A stretch of 5,378 nt of DNA from Gallionella sp. (GCA_030690245.1 JAUYGW010000217.1:1-5378); one strand, 5' to 3'. Shown: positions 1 through 5,378, numbered from the stretch's first letter. Numbers and translations: made by a program. Notes: generated from the letters alone by a model not told the origin.

Positions 1-721
1 CGACATCGATCGGTATCGCAAAAGACAGGCCCATCGAACCGCCGGAACGGGTATAGATCTGCGAGTTGAAGCCGACCACTTCGCCGTTCATGTTGAACAA
101 CGGCCCGCCGGAATTGCCGGGATTGATCGCCACGTCGGTCTGGATGAACGGCACAAAATTATCCTGCGGCAGGGAACGCCCCTTGGCGCTGACGATGCCC
201 GCCGTCACGCTGCTGTCGAAGCCAAACGGCGAGCCGATGGCGACCACCCATTCGCCCACCTTGAGTTTATTCGGGTCGCCCACGGTGATTTTCGGCAGGC
301 CGGTCGCTTCGATTTTCAGCAAAGCCACATCGGTGCGCTTGTCCGCGCCGATGACCTTGGCGCGAAACTCGCGCTTGTCGGTCAGGCGCACGGTGATTTT
401 TTCGGCGCTGTCCACCACATGCGCATTGGTCATGATGTAGCCGTCCGCGCTGATGATGAAACCCGAACCCAGCGATTGCGACTCCTGCTCACGCGGCATT
501 TGCGGCGCAAAGCGGCGGAAGAATTCGTAGAAGGGATCACCCTCGGGGAGATTGGGCAATCCATGCGCATTGCGGATGATTTGCGTGGTGCTGATGTTGA
601 CCACCGCAGGGCCCTGCTTTTCAACCAACTCGGTAAAGTCCGGCAACTCCTTGGCGTAAGCCGATACGCCAAGAGCAATCCCCGCAGCAAACGCAAAAAA
701 ATTAACCAATTTTTTTAGCAT
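1..721 (-). CDS. degP: DegP/MucD (HtrA-family) periplasmic serine protease, N-terminal part
   Basis: Partial gene: 240 codons are visible from the ATG at 721-719, and the reading frame runs off the left edge, so the end of the protease domain and the expected PDZ domains are not seen. Residues 1-23 form a signal peptide (KK, hydrophobic core, AYA before Lys24), placing the product in the periplasm. The trypsin-like triad is complete: His101 in TNAHVVD, Asp131 in RTDVALL, Ser204 in GNSGGPL. Residues 62-71 (DPFYEFFRRF) resemble the flexible loop of HtrA proteases. The family degrades or refolds misfolded envelope proteins. A TAAGGAAA ribosome binding site lies at 726-733. It lies downstream of rpoE-rseA-rseB on the same strand, the order known for mucD, which supports a DegP/MucD role over the membrane-anchored DegS; the cleavable signal peptide also argues against DegS. 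The exact paralogue name is inferred. Confidence 0.93.
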   Translation of the reverse strand, partial: MLKKLVNFFAFAAGIALGVSAYAKELPDFTELVEKQGPAVVNISTTQIIRNAHGLPNLPEGDPFYEFFRRFAPQMPREQESQSLGSGFIISADGYIMTNAHVVDSAEKITVRLTDKREFRAKVIGADKRTDVALLKIEATGLPKITVGDPNKLKVGEWVVAIGSPFGFDSSVTAGIVSAKGRSLPQDNFVPFIQTDVAINPGNSGGPLFNMNGEVVGFNSQIYTRSGGSMGLSFAIPIDV

Positions 722-763
722 AAATTTTCCTTACATTAAAAAAATTAAGAACACCCGATCTGA

Positions 764-792
764 AATACAGGCAAGCGCAATCTGGGTGTCAG
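764..792 (-). promoter_or_regulatory. Possible sigma-70 promoter for degP in the rseB-degP gap
   Basis: On the minus strand CTGACA (792-787), 17 bases, then TGTATT (769-764) gives 5/6 and 4/6 matches to the housekeeping consensus. It sits about 43 bases before the degP start. The 119-base gap between rseB and degP is much longer than the other gaps in the cluster, which makes an internal promoter reasonable. I saw no sigma-E-type GAACTT element in this gap. Weak evidence based on pattern only. Confidence 0.28.
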
Positions 793-840
793 GCTAAAAA
801 ATTCAAGCCCCCCGACCGATCTGGCGCGTTTCCGGCAGGG

Positions 841-1836
841 TCACTTGCCGTTATAGCGTACCGAGTCGAGCGCCTGCATCACCGTGCGCGGCGGGACTTC
901 GCCGACCGCAGTAATCAAATGTTTATCCAGCACCTTGTGGTACAAACTCACCGCGCCTCGGCTGGTCAATCCATCCACATCGTCTTCGTCGCCGTCGTCA
1001 GGCTCGATGAATACGGAAATCGCACCCAGCCCATCCGAATAGACAATCTGTATCACGGGAGCATGTTTGCCGCGCATCGGCCGCTGGATCTCCCTGGTTT
1101 TCTTGAAGCCTGCCGGCAGTGTATCCACCACCCAGCCGCTATTGATGGTCGTACCGCCCATGGCTGTTTCCGGCGATACGGGCAATCCCGCATCGTACCC
1201 CGCGAAATCTTTCGCGCCAACCCAGGAGCGGTCAATGTTTCCGCCGATTTGTAATTGGGTGAAGGCATATTGTTCGATCACCTGTTTTTTGTCGTTCAGT
1301 ACGGCGGCCTTCAACAGCAAGCCAGAATCGGTGTGCGCCCAAATTTTGTGGGCATAACGCAGGTTGTCCCTGGGCTGGAACAGGATGACCTGCGTGTTGT
1401 ACCCGGCCACGCGCTCCATCCCGGCTTCCTTGATCAGATAGTTCGAACTCAGCGCGGACAACCGCTCGGGCAGCAAGGATGGAAAACGGCCACGCACTTG
1501 CTGGCTGTCTACCTGCACCATCTTGTGGTTGATGTAGCACCAGACTTGCCCGTGATGGCGGATGATTTCACGCTTGGGTCCATCCAGGCTCTCCAGCTTT
1601 TCATACTCGCTGTCCGACTCGACGACATGGATGATGCGTGAAGTCTCGATGCGGTTGTCATACTGGTAAACGAACACCCCGCTGTAGTCGGTCTGATGGG
1701 CTGCAAAAGCGACCGTCTTGAGCCAATCGAGGCTGACCTGCCGCTCTCCCGCATAGGTGTTGGCAGCAGCCAGCAGCAGCCCGCCCAGCAGCACCCTACG
1801 AAGCGCAACGCACATCCTCATCGTATTCTTTCCCAT
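841..1836 (-). CDS. rseB: Sigma-E factor regulatory protein RseB/MucB
   Basis: Periplasmic protein of 331 residues, near the usual RseB length (about 318 in E. coli). In this family RseB binds the periplasmic tail of RseA and protects it from site-1 cleavage until lipid or LPS signals release it. Residues 1-29 form a signal peptide ending NTYA before Gly30. The N-terminal LolA/LppX-like domain (about 30-205) has YSGVFVY at 51-57 and SLDGPKREIIR at 83-93, both typical. The C-terminal domain (about 220-330) carries GWVVDTLPAGF, VYSDGLGAISVF and the VGEVPP segment near the end. An acidic loop (EPDDGDEDDVDG) interrupts the C-terminal domain. The gene starts 3 bases after rseA stops. No good ribosome binding site precedes the first ATG; GGGAAAG lies six bases before the in-frame ATG at 1821-1819, so the true start may be codon 6, which still leaves a complete signal peptide. 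Confidence 0.93.
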   Translation of the reverse strand: MGKNTMRMCVALRRVLLGGLLLAAANTYAGERQVSLDWLKTVAFAAHQTDYSGVFVYQYDNRIETSRIIHVVESDSEYEKLESLDGPKREIIRHHGQVWCYINHKMVQVDSQQVRGRFPSLLPERLSALSSNYLIKEAGMERVAGYNTQVILFQPRDNLRYAHKIWAHTDSGLLLKAAVLNDKKQVIEQYAFTQLQIGGNIDRSWVGAKDFAGYDAGLPVSPETAMGGTTINSGWVVDTLPAGFKKTREIQRPMRGKHAPVIQIVYSDGLGAISVFIEPDDGDEDDVDGLTSRGAVSLYHKVLDKHLITAVGEVPPRTVMQALDSVRYNGK

Positions 1837-1839
1837 GTA

Positions 1840-2334
1840 TTATTTTTCATCGGTACTGTAAGAAACAGTACGGATGTAGGAGGCGCCGCCATTCATGTCG
1901 ATGCTGGGGGAAAACTCCTGGTGCGCCATCAGATAATCGTTGGACTTGGGTTGTATCTGCGCACTGGCCGGGCGCAAGGCAGGTTGCTGCATCGCCATCT
2001 GCGGCGCTGCTTCAGGGCTGACCTGCAACGACATCCACGCCACCACCCCGACTGCCGCCAGCGAGGCCGCAGCCGACAGCGCAATCGCACGCGCTTTCTG
2101 ATTTACTGCGCGGCCGCGCGGCGCCAGCACGGTGGGTTCATCCTGCATGCGTTCGCGCACTTTTGCACTCAAATCGCAATGGATGTACTCCGGTTGACGC
2201 AGCACATCGCCAATCAAGTGGTAAATCTCCCAATCCTTGTGGGTAGCCGGATCGCGTTTGATCTGATCGAACAGATTCTCCGCTTCATCCTCAAACAGTT
2301 CGCCGTCCATCAATGCAGAAATTTCTTTTTTCAT
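1840..2334 (-). CDS. rseA: Sigma-E anti-sigma factor RseA/MucA
   Basis: Single-pass inner-membrane anti-sigma factor, 164 residues from the chosen ATG. The cytoplasmic N-terminal domain (1-75) begins KKEISALMDGEL and contains DWEIYHLIGDVLR (34-46), typical of the RseA sigma-binding domain, which clamps sigma-E. A hydrophobic alanine-rich membrane helix spans about 83-103. The periplasmic tail (104-164) is rich in Gln, Pro and Ala at 107-130 (Gln-rich stretches in E. coli RseA restrain RseP cleavage), then has a DYLMAHQEFSPS segment (133-144) that I believe recurs in betaproteobacterial homologues. A GTG three codons upstream (2343-2341) is in frame, but the ATG is favoured because AGGTGG stands five bases before it. 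With the ATG start the gene begins two bases after the rpoE stop. Regulation is expected through stepwise proteolysis and through RseB encoded next. Confidence 0.9.
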   Translation of the reverse strand: MKKEISALMDGELFEDEAENLFDQIKRDPATHKDWEIYHLIGDVLRQPEYIHCDLSAKVRERMQDEPTVLAPRGRAVNQKARAIALSAAASLAAVGVVAWMSLQVSPEAAPQMAMQQPALRPASAQIQPKSNDYLMAHQEFSPSIDMNGGASYIRTVSYSTDEK

Positions 2335-2336
2335 TT

Positions 2337-2936
2337 TTACCACCTATTACCCTTGCTGGTTTCCAACAGCGGACGCAGATTCTCCGCCACCGCCTCGCGC
2401 GCCCTGAAAATTCTTGACCGCACCGTGCCGATCGGGCAATTCATCACACTGGCGATTTCCTCATAGCTCAATCCCTCGATTTCGCGCAGCGTCAGCGCGC
2501 TGCGCAAATCCTCGGGCAATTGCTGCAATGAAGCTTGCACCACATCGACAACCTGTTTGCTCATGAGTTCATTTTCCGGCGTATTGACTTCATGCAGCAG
2601 GCCGCCATCCTCGAATGACTCCGCCTCTTCCGCGTCAAACAGCGTACTGGTCGGCACGCGCCGCTTGTTCGCCAGCAGGTGGTTTTTCGCCGTATTGATG
2701 CCGATGCGGTACAGCCAGGTATAAAACGCGCTCTCGCCGCGAAACCCCGGCAACGCGCGATAGGCCTTGATGAAGGCATCCTGCGCGACATCCTCGGCCT
2801 CCGCCGGATCGCGCACAAAGCGGGATATCAGCCGCCCGAGCTTGCGCTGGTACTTGGACACCAGCAAATCGAAGGCGTGCTTATCGCCACGCTGGACGCG
2901 CTCCACCAACTGCTGATCGACTTCCCGGTCTGCCAT
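2337..2936 (-). CDS. rpoE: RNA polymerase sigma factor RpoE (sigma-E, ECF family)
   Basis: Complete 199-residue ECF sigma factor, close to the 191 residues of E. coli RpoE and strongly similar from memory. Region 2 (about 20-90) includes DVAQDAFIKAYRAL (49-62), which contacts the -10 element and core polymerase, and SAFYTWLYRI (69-78). The linker (about 92-125) keeps the PEN motif at 120-122. Region 4 (about 135-190) contains LPEDLRSALTLRE and the helix-turn-helix LSYEEIASVMNCPIGTVRSR (156-175) that reads the -35 element. It directs transcription of envelope-stress genes when released from RseA. First gene of the rpoE-rseA-rseB cluster; only a weak GGGA ribosome binding site lies about nine bases before the ATG. 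The last codons (AGG TGG TAA) double as the rseA ribosome binding site, suggesting coupled translation of sigma and anti-sigma. It is divergent from nadB, the same arrangement as in E. coli. Confidence 0.97.
   Translation of the reverse strand: MADREVDQQLVERVQRGDKHAFDLLVSKYQRKLGRLISRFVRDPAEAEDVAQDAFIKAYRALPGFRGESAFYTWLYRIGINTAKNHLLANKRRVPTSTLFDAEEAESFEDGGLLHEVNTPENELMSKQVVDVVQASLQQLPEDLRSALTLREIEGLSYEEIASVMNCPIGTVRSRIFRAREAVAENLRPLLETSKGNRW
2340..2345 (-). promoter_or_regulatory. rseA ribosome binding site within the rpoE 3' end
   Basis: AGGTGG on the minus strand lies five bases before the ATG at 2334-2332. It decides the rseA start in favour of this ATG over the GTG at 2343-2341, which would itself lie inside the motif. 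Because it is formed by the last two sense codons of rpoE, translation of rseA probably depends on ribosomes finishing rpoE. Confidence 0.7.
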
Positions 2937-2966
2937 CCCTGACTATCCCAATTATTATTGCGACTG

Positions 2967-2982
2967 CCGCGAAATTTCGCGG
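2967..2982. repeat. Perfect 16-base palindrome upstream of rpoE (operator or hairpin candidate)
   Basis: CCGCGAAATTTCGCGG is its own reverse complement over all 16 bases, with an AT-rich centre and GC-rich arms. It lies 31 bases before the rpoE start codon. Its right edge coincides with the predicted start point (about 2981) of the sigma-70-like promoter, a position typical of repressor operators. In RNA it could form a 5-6 bp stem with a 4-6 base loop in the rpoE leader. The palindrome is seen directly; the function is inference. Confidence 0.5.
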
Positions 2983-2987
2983 AGGCA

Positions 2988-3017
2988 AGTATAACCGCTT
3001 CGATTCGTGTGCGTCAG
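2988..3017 (-). promoter_or_regulatory. Possible sigma-70 promoter for rpoE
   Basis: TATACT (2993-2988) on the minus strand is a 5/6 match to the -10 consensus, preceded at 18 bases by CTGACG (3017-3012), a 4/6 match to the -35 consensus. Predicted start near 2981, giving a leader of about 45 bases. It would provide basal rpoE expression independent of sigma-E. Pattern-based only. Confidence 0.4.
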
Positions 3018-3038
3018 ACCGCTTTGAATTGCGTTCGA

Positions 3039-3066
3039 TGTGACTCGCCAACAAAAAACTAGTTCC
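3039..3066 (-). promoter_or_regulatory. Possible sigma-E autoregulatory promoter for rpoE
   Basis: On the minus strand GGAACTA (3066-3060), 16 bases with a run of T after the -35, then TCACA (3043-3039). The sigma-E consensus in E. coli is GGAACTT, about 16 bases, TCnAA/TCTGA, so the -35 matches 6/7 with correct spacing and the -10 is partial. rpoE operons are usually autoregulated by such a promoter. The leader would be about 95 bases and include the palindrome at 2967-2982. Confidence 0.5.
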
Positions 3067-3108
3067 CATTTATGGCCGGGCAGCATGGGGCTGTTCTTTG
3101 CCTCTGTC

Positions 3109-3117
3109 TGCTATAGT
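3109..3117 (+). promoter_or_regulatory. Possible extended -10 promoter for nadB
   Basis: TGCTATAGT fits the extended -10 form (TGn followed by a 5/6 TATAAT match). No convincing -35 hexamer lies 17 bases upstream, which extended -10 promoters tolerate. The predicted start near 3124 gives a leader of about 25 bases for nadB. Confidence 0.4.
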
Positions 3118-3138
3118 TCTGCCCTGAGCAAATGTACC

Positions 3139-3143
3139 GGGAA
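3139..3143 (+). promoter_or_regulatory. nadB ribosome binding site preceding a TTG start
   Basis: GGGAA ends five bases before the TTG at 3149. It supports that rare start codon, since the frame is closed by a TGA at 3125-3127 and holds no ATG or GTG between that stop and the conserved FAD-binding segment. Confidence 0.5.
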
Positions 3144-3148
3144 CCCAA

Positions 3149-4729
3149 TTGCTGCAATTTGACACATTGATTATCGGCAGCGGCCTAGCCGGATTGACGC
3201 TGGCCATCAAGCTCGCCGAACGCCAAAAAGTCGGGCTGATCACCAAAAAGTCCCTGCTGGACGGCGCGAGCAGCCGCGCGCAGGGCGGGATTGCGGCCGT
3301 GCTGGCCAAAGACGATACGCAGGATGAACATGTTCAGGACACCCTCACCGCCGGCGCCGGCCTGTGCGACGAAACCGTCACGCGTTACGTTGTCGAGCAC
3401 GGCAAGGCCGCCATCGACTGGCTGATCGACCAGGGCGTGCCGTTCACCAAGGACAACTCCAGCGGCATGGGTTACCACCTCACCCGCGAAGGCGGTCACA
3501 GCCGTCGGCGCATCATCCATGCCGCGGACGCAACCGGCCTTGCGGTTCAGGAAACACTCGCCGCACGCGTGCTGAAACACCCGAACATCACGGTGCTGGA
3601 AAATCATCTGTCGGTCGACCTGATTACCGGCAAAAAACTCGGCTTGCCGGACAAACGCTGCTATGGCGCATACGCCCTGAACTGCCTGAGCGATGAAGTC
3701 ATCACCATCGCGGCCCAGAATACGATCCTTGCGACCGGCGGCAGCGGCAAGGTGTATATGTACACCACCAACCCCGACACGGCGACCGGCGACGGCATCG
3801 CGATGGCATGGCGCGCCGGCTGCCGCGTGGCCAACATGGAATTCATCCAGTTCCACCCGACCTGTTTGTACCACCCGCACGCGAAGTCTTTTTTGATCAG
3901 CGAGGCGGTGCGCGGCGAAGGCGGCATCCTGAAGCTGCCCGACGGCACGCGTTTCATGCCCTGGCACGATGAGCGCGCCGAACTCGCGCCGCGCGACGTG
4001 GTGGCCAGGGCGATCGACTTCGAGATGAAAAAGCGCGGGCTGGATTGCGTCTATCTGGACATCTCGCATCAATCGGTCGAGTTTTTGCAGGAGCATTTCC
4101 CGACCATTTACGCGCGCTGCCTCAGCCTGGGCATCAATATCAGCAAGGAGCCGATCCCGGTGGTTCCCGCCGCGCACTACACCTGCGGCGGGGTCGTCGC
4201 CGATCTGCACGCGCGCACCGACGTGGAGAACCTGTATGCGGTCGGCGAAACCGCCTACAGCGGGCTGCACGGCGCCAACCGGCTGGCCAGCAATTCGCTG
4301 CTGGAATGCCTGGTGTTCGCGGATGCCGCAGCCCGCGACATATTGGACAAGCCGCACCAGTATCTGCCGCCGCTGCCCGCCTGGGACGAAAGCCGCGTCA
4401 CGGATGCGGACGAGCAGATCGTCATCTCGCACAACTGGGCGGAATTGCGCCATTTCATGTGGGATTACGTGGGCATCGTGCGCACCAACAAACGCCTGCA
4501 ACGCGCCCAGCACCGCATCCAGTTGTTGCAGGACGAAATCCACGAGTACTACAGCAACTTTCATATCAGCTCGGACTTGCTGGAGCTGCGCAACCTGGTG
4601 ATGAACGCCGAACTGATTGTGCAAAGCGCCTTGCTGCGCCATGAGAGCCGCGGGCTGCATTTCAGCAAGGACTATCCGGAGATGCTGGCAGATCAGCGCC
4701 CCACCATCCTGACACCCGCGAATTTTTAA
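3149..4729 (+). CDS. nadB: L-aspartate oxidase NadB
   Basis: Complete 526-residue flavoenzyme (E. coli NadB 540). It oxidises L-aspartate to iminoaspartate, which NadA condenses with dihydroxyacetone phosphate to quinolinate in de novo NAD synthesis; cytoplasmic. The N-terminus has the FAD dinucleotide fold [10 protein letters not shown] (7-16) and [11 protein letters not shown] (41-51). The fumarate reductase/succinate dehydrogenase-like substrate cap carries [10 protein letters not shown] (109-118), whose Glu114 corresponds to E. coli Glu121 and marks NadB rather than SdhA/FrdA. Other active-site equivalents are His236 in QFHPT, Arg282 in LAPRD and His343 in [26 protein letters not shown] binds FAD further on, and a C-terminal helical domain (about 420-526) follows. 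The TTG start is forced by an upstream in-frame stop at 3125-3127. Divergent from rpoE and convergent with a ygfX-like gene, whose stop codon overlaps its own. Confidence 0.97.
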   Translation: MLQFDTLIIGSGLAGLTLAIKLAERQKVGLITKKSLLDGASSRAQGGIAAVLAKDDTQDEHVQDTLTAGAGLCDETVTRYVVEHGKAAIDWLIDQGVPFTKDNSSGMGYHLTREGGHSRRRIIHAADATGLAVQETLAARVLKHPNITVLENHLSVDLITGKKLGLPDKRCYGAYALNCLSDEVITIAAQNTILATGGSGKVYMYTTNPDTATGDGIAMAWRAGCRVANMEFIQFHPTCLYHPHAKSFLISEAVRGEGGILKLPDGTRFMPWHDERAELAPRDVVARAIDFEMKKRGLDCVYLDISHQSVEFLQEHFPTIYARCLSLGINISKEPIPVVPAAHYTCGGVVADLHARTDVENLYAVGETAYSGLHGANRLASNSLLECLVFADAAARDILDKPHQYLPPLPAWDESRVTDADEQIVISHNWAELRHFMWDYVGIVRTNKRLQRAQHRIQLLQDEIHEYYSNFHISSDLLELRNLVMNAELIVQSALLRHESRGLHFSKDYPEMLADQRPTILTPANF

Positions 4730-5139
4730 GACAGCTTCCGAGAGAATCTCAGGTGCACGCTTAACTCGCGAAACGCGCCCGCGTCCAGCGCATCCGGAAA
4801 GATAGTCCGGGAAACCGGCAGGCGATGCCCCTCCACTCTGATGCGCAACACGGCGAAAAGAGGGCTGAACATAGTGCTGCTTGCGGCCTGACCGGAAAGA
4901 CTCGAACCGTCCTTGGTGACCACCGACACCCCGCCCTGATCAAATGCAACCTCACGCCACGAATCGGGGAAAAGCAGCAGAACGTCGCGCGCCAAGTAAT
5001 AGACCAGGCTCAACAGAATCAGCGCGAGCATCGCCAGCCTGGCGGCCACCGGCATCGCCGTCATAGACACCACGGTTGCAACTATTGCATGGAACAGCAG
5101 CAGCAACAGGGCCAGGCGCGGCGAAGGTTTAATCGTCAT
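4726..5139 (-). CDS. YgfX (CptA)-family small membrane protein
   Basis: 137 residues from the chosen ATG. Two hydrophobic helices lie at about 9-27 and 32-50, followed by a cytosolic beta-rich region ending [23 protein letters not shown]. The short N-terminal S-x-R-L segment, the LFHA in helix one, a DSWREV segment after helix two and the final D-AL-AGAFREL pattern resemble E. coli YgfX (inner-membrane partner of SdhE/YgfY, reported as a toxin acting on MreB and FtsZ). Toxin function here is unproven and no sdhE gene is in view. An ATG 13 codons upstream (5178-5176) is in frame but lacks a ribosome binding site and would add a polar extension; AGG stands about nine bases before the chosen ATG. 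It is convergent with nadB, stop codons sharing four bases (4726-4729). Confidence 0.7.
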   Translation of the reverse strand: MTIKPSPRLALLLLLFHAIVATVVSMTAMPVAARLAMLALILLSLVYYLARDVLLLFPDSWREVAFDQGGVSVVTKDGSSLSGQAASSTMFSPLFAVLRIRVEGHRLPVSRTIFPDALDAGAFRELSVHLRFSRKLS

Positions 5140-5175
5140 ATTTTGAACCTGAAAAAAGCGCTTCACCACGAAGAA

Positions 5176-5204
5176 CACATAACCAGCGACTTAGCGAGTG
5201 TTAA
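5176..5204 (-). promoter_or_regulatory. Weak promoter candidate for the ygfX-like gene
   Basis: TTAACA (5204-5199) on the minus strand matches the -35 consensus at 5/6 and is followed after 17 bases by TATGTG (5181-5176), which matches TATAAT only in its first three bases. One copy of the 22-base-spaced repeat falls in the spacer and the other overlaps the -35. Low confidence. Confidence 0.22.
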
Positions 5205-5215
5205 CCAGCGGCTTA
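5181..5215 (+). repeat. Imperfect 13-base direct repeat, 22-base spacing
   Basis: AACCAGCGACTTA (5181-5193) recurs as AACCAGCGGCTTA (5203-5215), 12 of 13 bases identical, start to start 22 bases, about two helical turns. A shorter echo, GACTTA, follows at 5233-5238. It lies in the region upstream of the ygfX-like gene and close to the inserted element. It could be a regulator site or chance; the identity is seen directly. Confidence 0.55.
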
Positions 5216-5216
5216 T

Positions 5217-5235
5217 GTCACCGTATTCTGGTGAC
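5217..5235. repeat. Small inverted repeat near the insertion element
   Basis: GTCACC (5217-5222), seven bases, then GGTGAC (5230-5235): a perfect six-base inverted repeat. No T-run follows on the plus strand, so it is not a clear terminator. It may be an operator or a hairpin beside the left end of the insertion sequence. Confidence 0.4.
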
Positions 5236-5264
5236 TTAGAACTTATCCGTAAATAAAGTATAAT
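5236..5264 (+). promoter_or_regulatory. Promoter candidate for the transposase gene
   Basis: A perfect TATAAT at 5259-5264 is preceded at 17 bases by TTAGAA (5236-5241), a weak -35 (3/6). The predicted start near 5271 leaves a leader of about 30 bases before the transposase ATG. The stretch is clearly more AT-rich than the genes to its left. Confidence 0.45.
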
Positions 5265-5378
5265 GTCTCCCCATGTGCGATGTTCGTATATGGAGGAAAA
5301 ATGGCAAAAGCAAAGTCATGGGAAGTCACTGATGCATTTTGGAGTCGCGTCGAACCACTGATCCCATCACGCCAGAGA
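5240..5378 (+). mobile_element. Left end of an insertion sequence (IS5-family-like), boundary approximate
   Basis: Inferred from the transposase start at 5301 and from the AT-rich, promoter-bearing leader just before it. The outer boundary cannot be fixed without the right end; a TTAG at 5236-5239 fits the YTAR target known for IS5 itself and would put the element's first base near 5240. That placement is a guess; the element could begin anywhere from about 5200 to 5260. Confidence 0.45.
5301..5378 (+). CDS. Transposase, IS5-family-like, N-terminal fragment
   Basis: The first 26 codons are in view, starting MAKAKSWEVTDAFWSRV and continuing EPLIPSRQR to the right edge. The pattern of W-x-[IV]-[ST]-D-x-x-W-x-x-[IV]-E-P-L-[IL]-P is the start of the DUF4096-type N-terminal domain found in IS5-family transposases (DDE enzymes that cut and join the element ends). 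A strong GGAGG (5292-5296) precedes the ATG. The catalytic residues and right end lie outside the window, so the family subgroup and whether the gene is intact cannot be judged. Confidence 0.72.
   Translation, partial: MAKAKSWEVTDAFWSRVEPLIPSRQR

Noticed and set aside
66..718. Plus-strand frames of 124 and 99 codons opposite the degP 5' region
   Set aside because: The minus-strand protein has an intact catalytic triad and signal peptide over the same bases; these frames are shadows.
753..790. ACACCC...GGGTGT inverted repeat in the rseB-degP gap
   Set aside because: Six-base arms separated by more than 20 bases with no T-run; too weak to call a terminator or operator.
1696..2466. A 256-codon plus-strand frame opposite rseA and the ends of rseB and rpoE
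   Set aside because: It crosses three well-supported genes on the opposite strand and has low-complexity His/Arg/Gln-rich composition without motifs.
2881..3069. A 62-codon minus-strand frame covering the rpoE leader
   Set aside because: Covers the promoter region and the rpoE start in another frame; Arg/Ser-rich without motif or ribosome binding site.
3185..4660. A 491-codon open frame on the minus strand opposite nadB
   Set aside because: It mirrors nadB almost exactly, has biased Ala/Gly/Val/Arg/Gln composition, no recognisable motif and no ribosome binding site; it is the antisense shadow of a GC-rich conserved gene.
4736..4755. GAGA-GAA-TCTC mini-hairpin just after nadB
   Set aside because: Only four base pairs, no T-run, and inside the ygfX-like coding region; not a credible terminator.
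4825..5256. A 143-codon plus-strand frame rich in His and Gln opposite the ygfX-like gene
   Set aside because: The composition is the antisense of leucine-rich membrane helices, and it reads through the likely insertion-sequence boundary; not a real gene.

Overview
The window looks like ordinary betaproteobacterial chromosome (Nitrosomonadales/Gallionellales-like is my best guess, from gene content and moderately high GC). It carries the sigma-E envelope-stress locus divergent from nadB, and the first bases of an insertion sequence at the right edge. All proteins were assigned by reading motifs; no database search was run.

Left part, minus strand, transcribed right to left: rpoE (sigma-E, 2337-2936), rseA/mucA (anti-sigma factor, 1840-2334), rseB/mucB (periplasmic regulator, 841-1836), then, after a 119-base gap, the 5' two thirds of the catalytic domain region of a degP/mucD-type periplasmic protease (1-721, running off the left edge). 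rpoE, rseA and rseB are almost contiguous and probably translationally coupled. Together they form the classical circuit: RseA holds sigma-E at the inner membrane, RseB shields RseA from proteolysis, and DegP degrades misfolded envelope proteins when sigma-E is released.

Middle: the 212-base divergent intergenic region (2937-3148) carries a sigma-E-like promoter and a sigma-70-like promoter reading into rpoE, a perfect 16-base palindrome at the predicted start point of the latter, and an extended -10 promoter for nadB. nadB (3149-4729, plus strand, TTG start) encodes a complete L-aspartate oxidase, the first enzyme of NAD synthesis.

Right part: a small two-helix membrane protein of the YgfX (CptA) type (4726-5139, minus strand) converges on nadB with overlapping stop codons. 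Its upstream region (5140-5300) has an imperfect 22-base-spaced direct repeat, a small inverted repeat, and the promoter and ribosome binding site of an IS5-family-like transposase whose first 26 codons (5301-5378) end the window. No gene-free stretch exceeds 300 bases. I see no clearly novel system; the best second-look items are the rpoE control region and the repeat-rich junction between ygfX and the insertion sequence.
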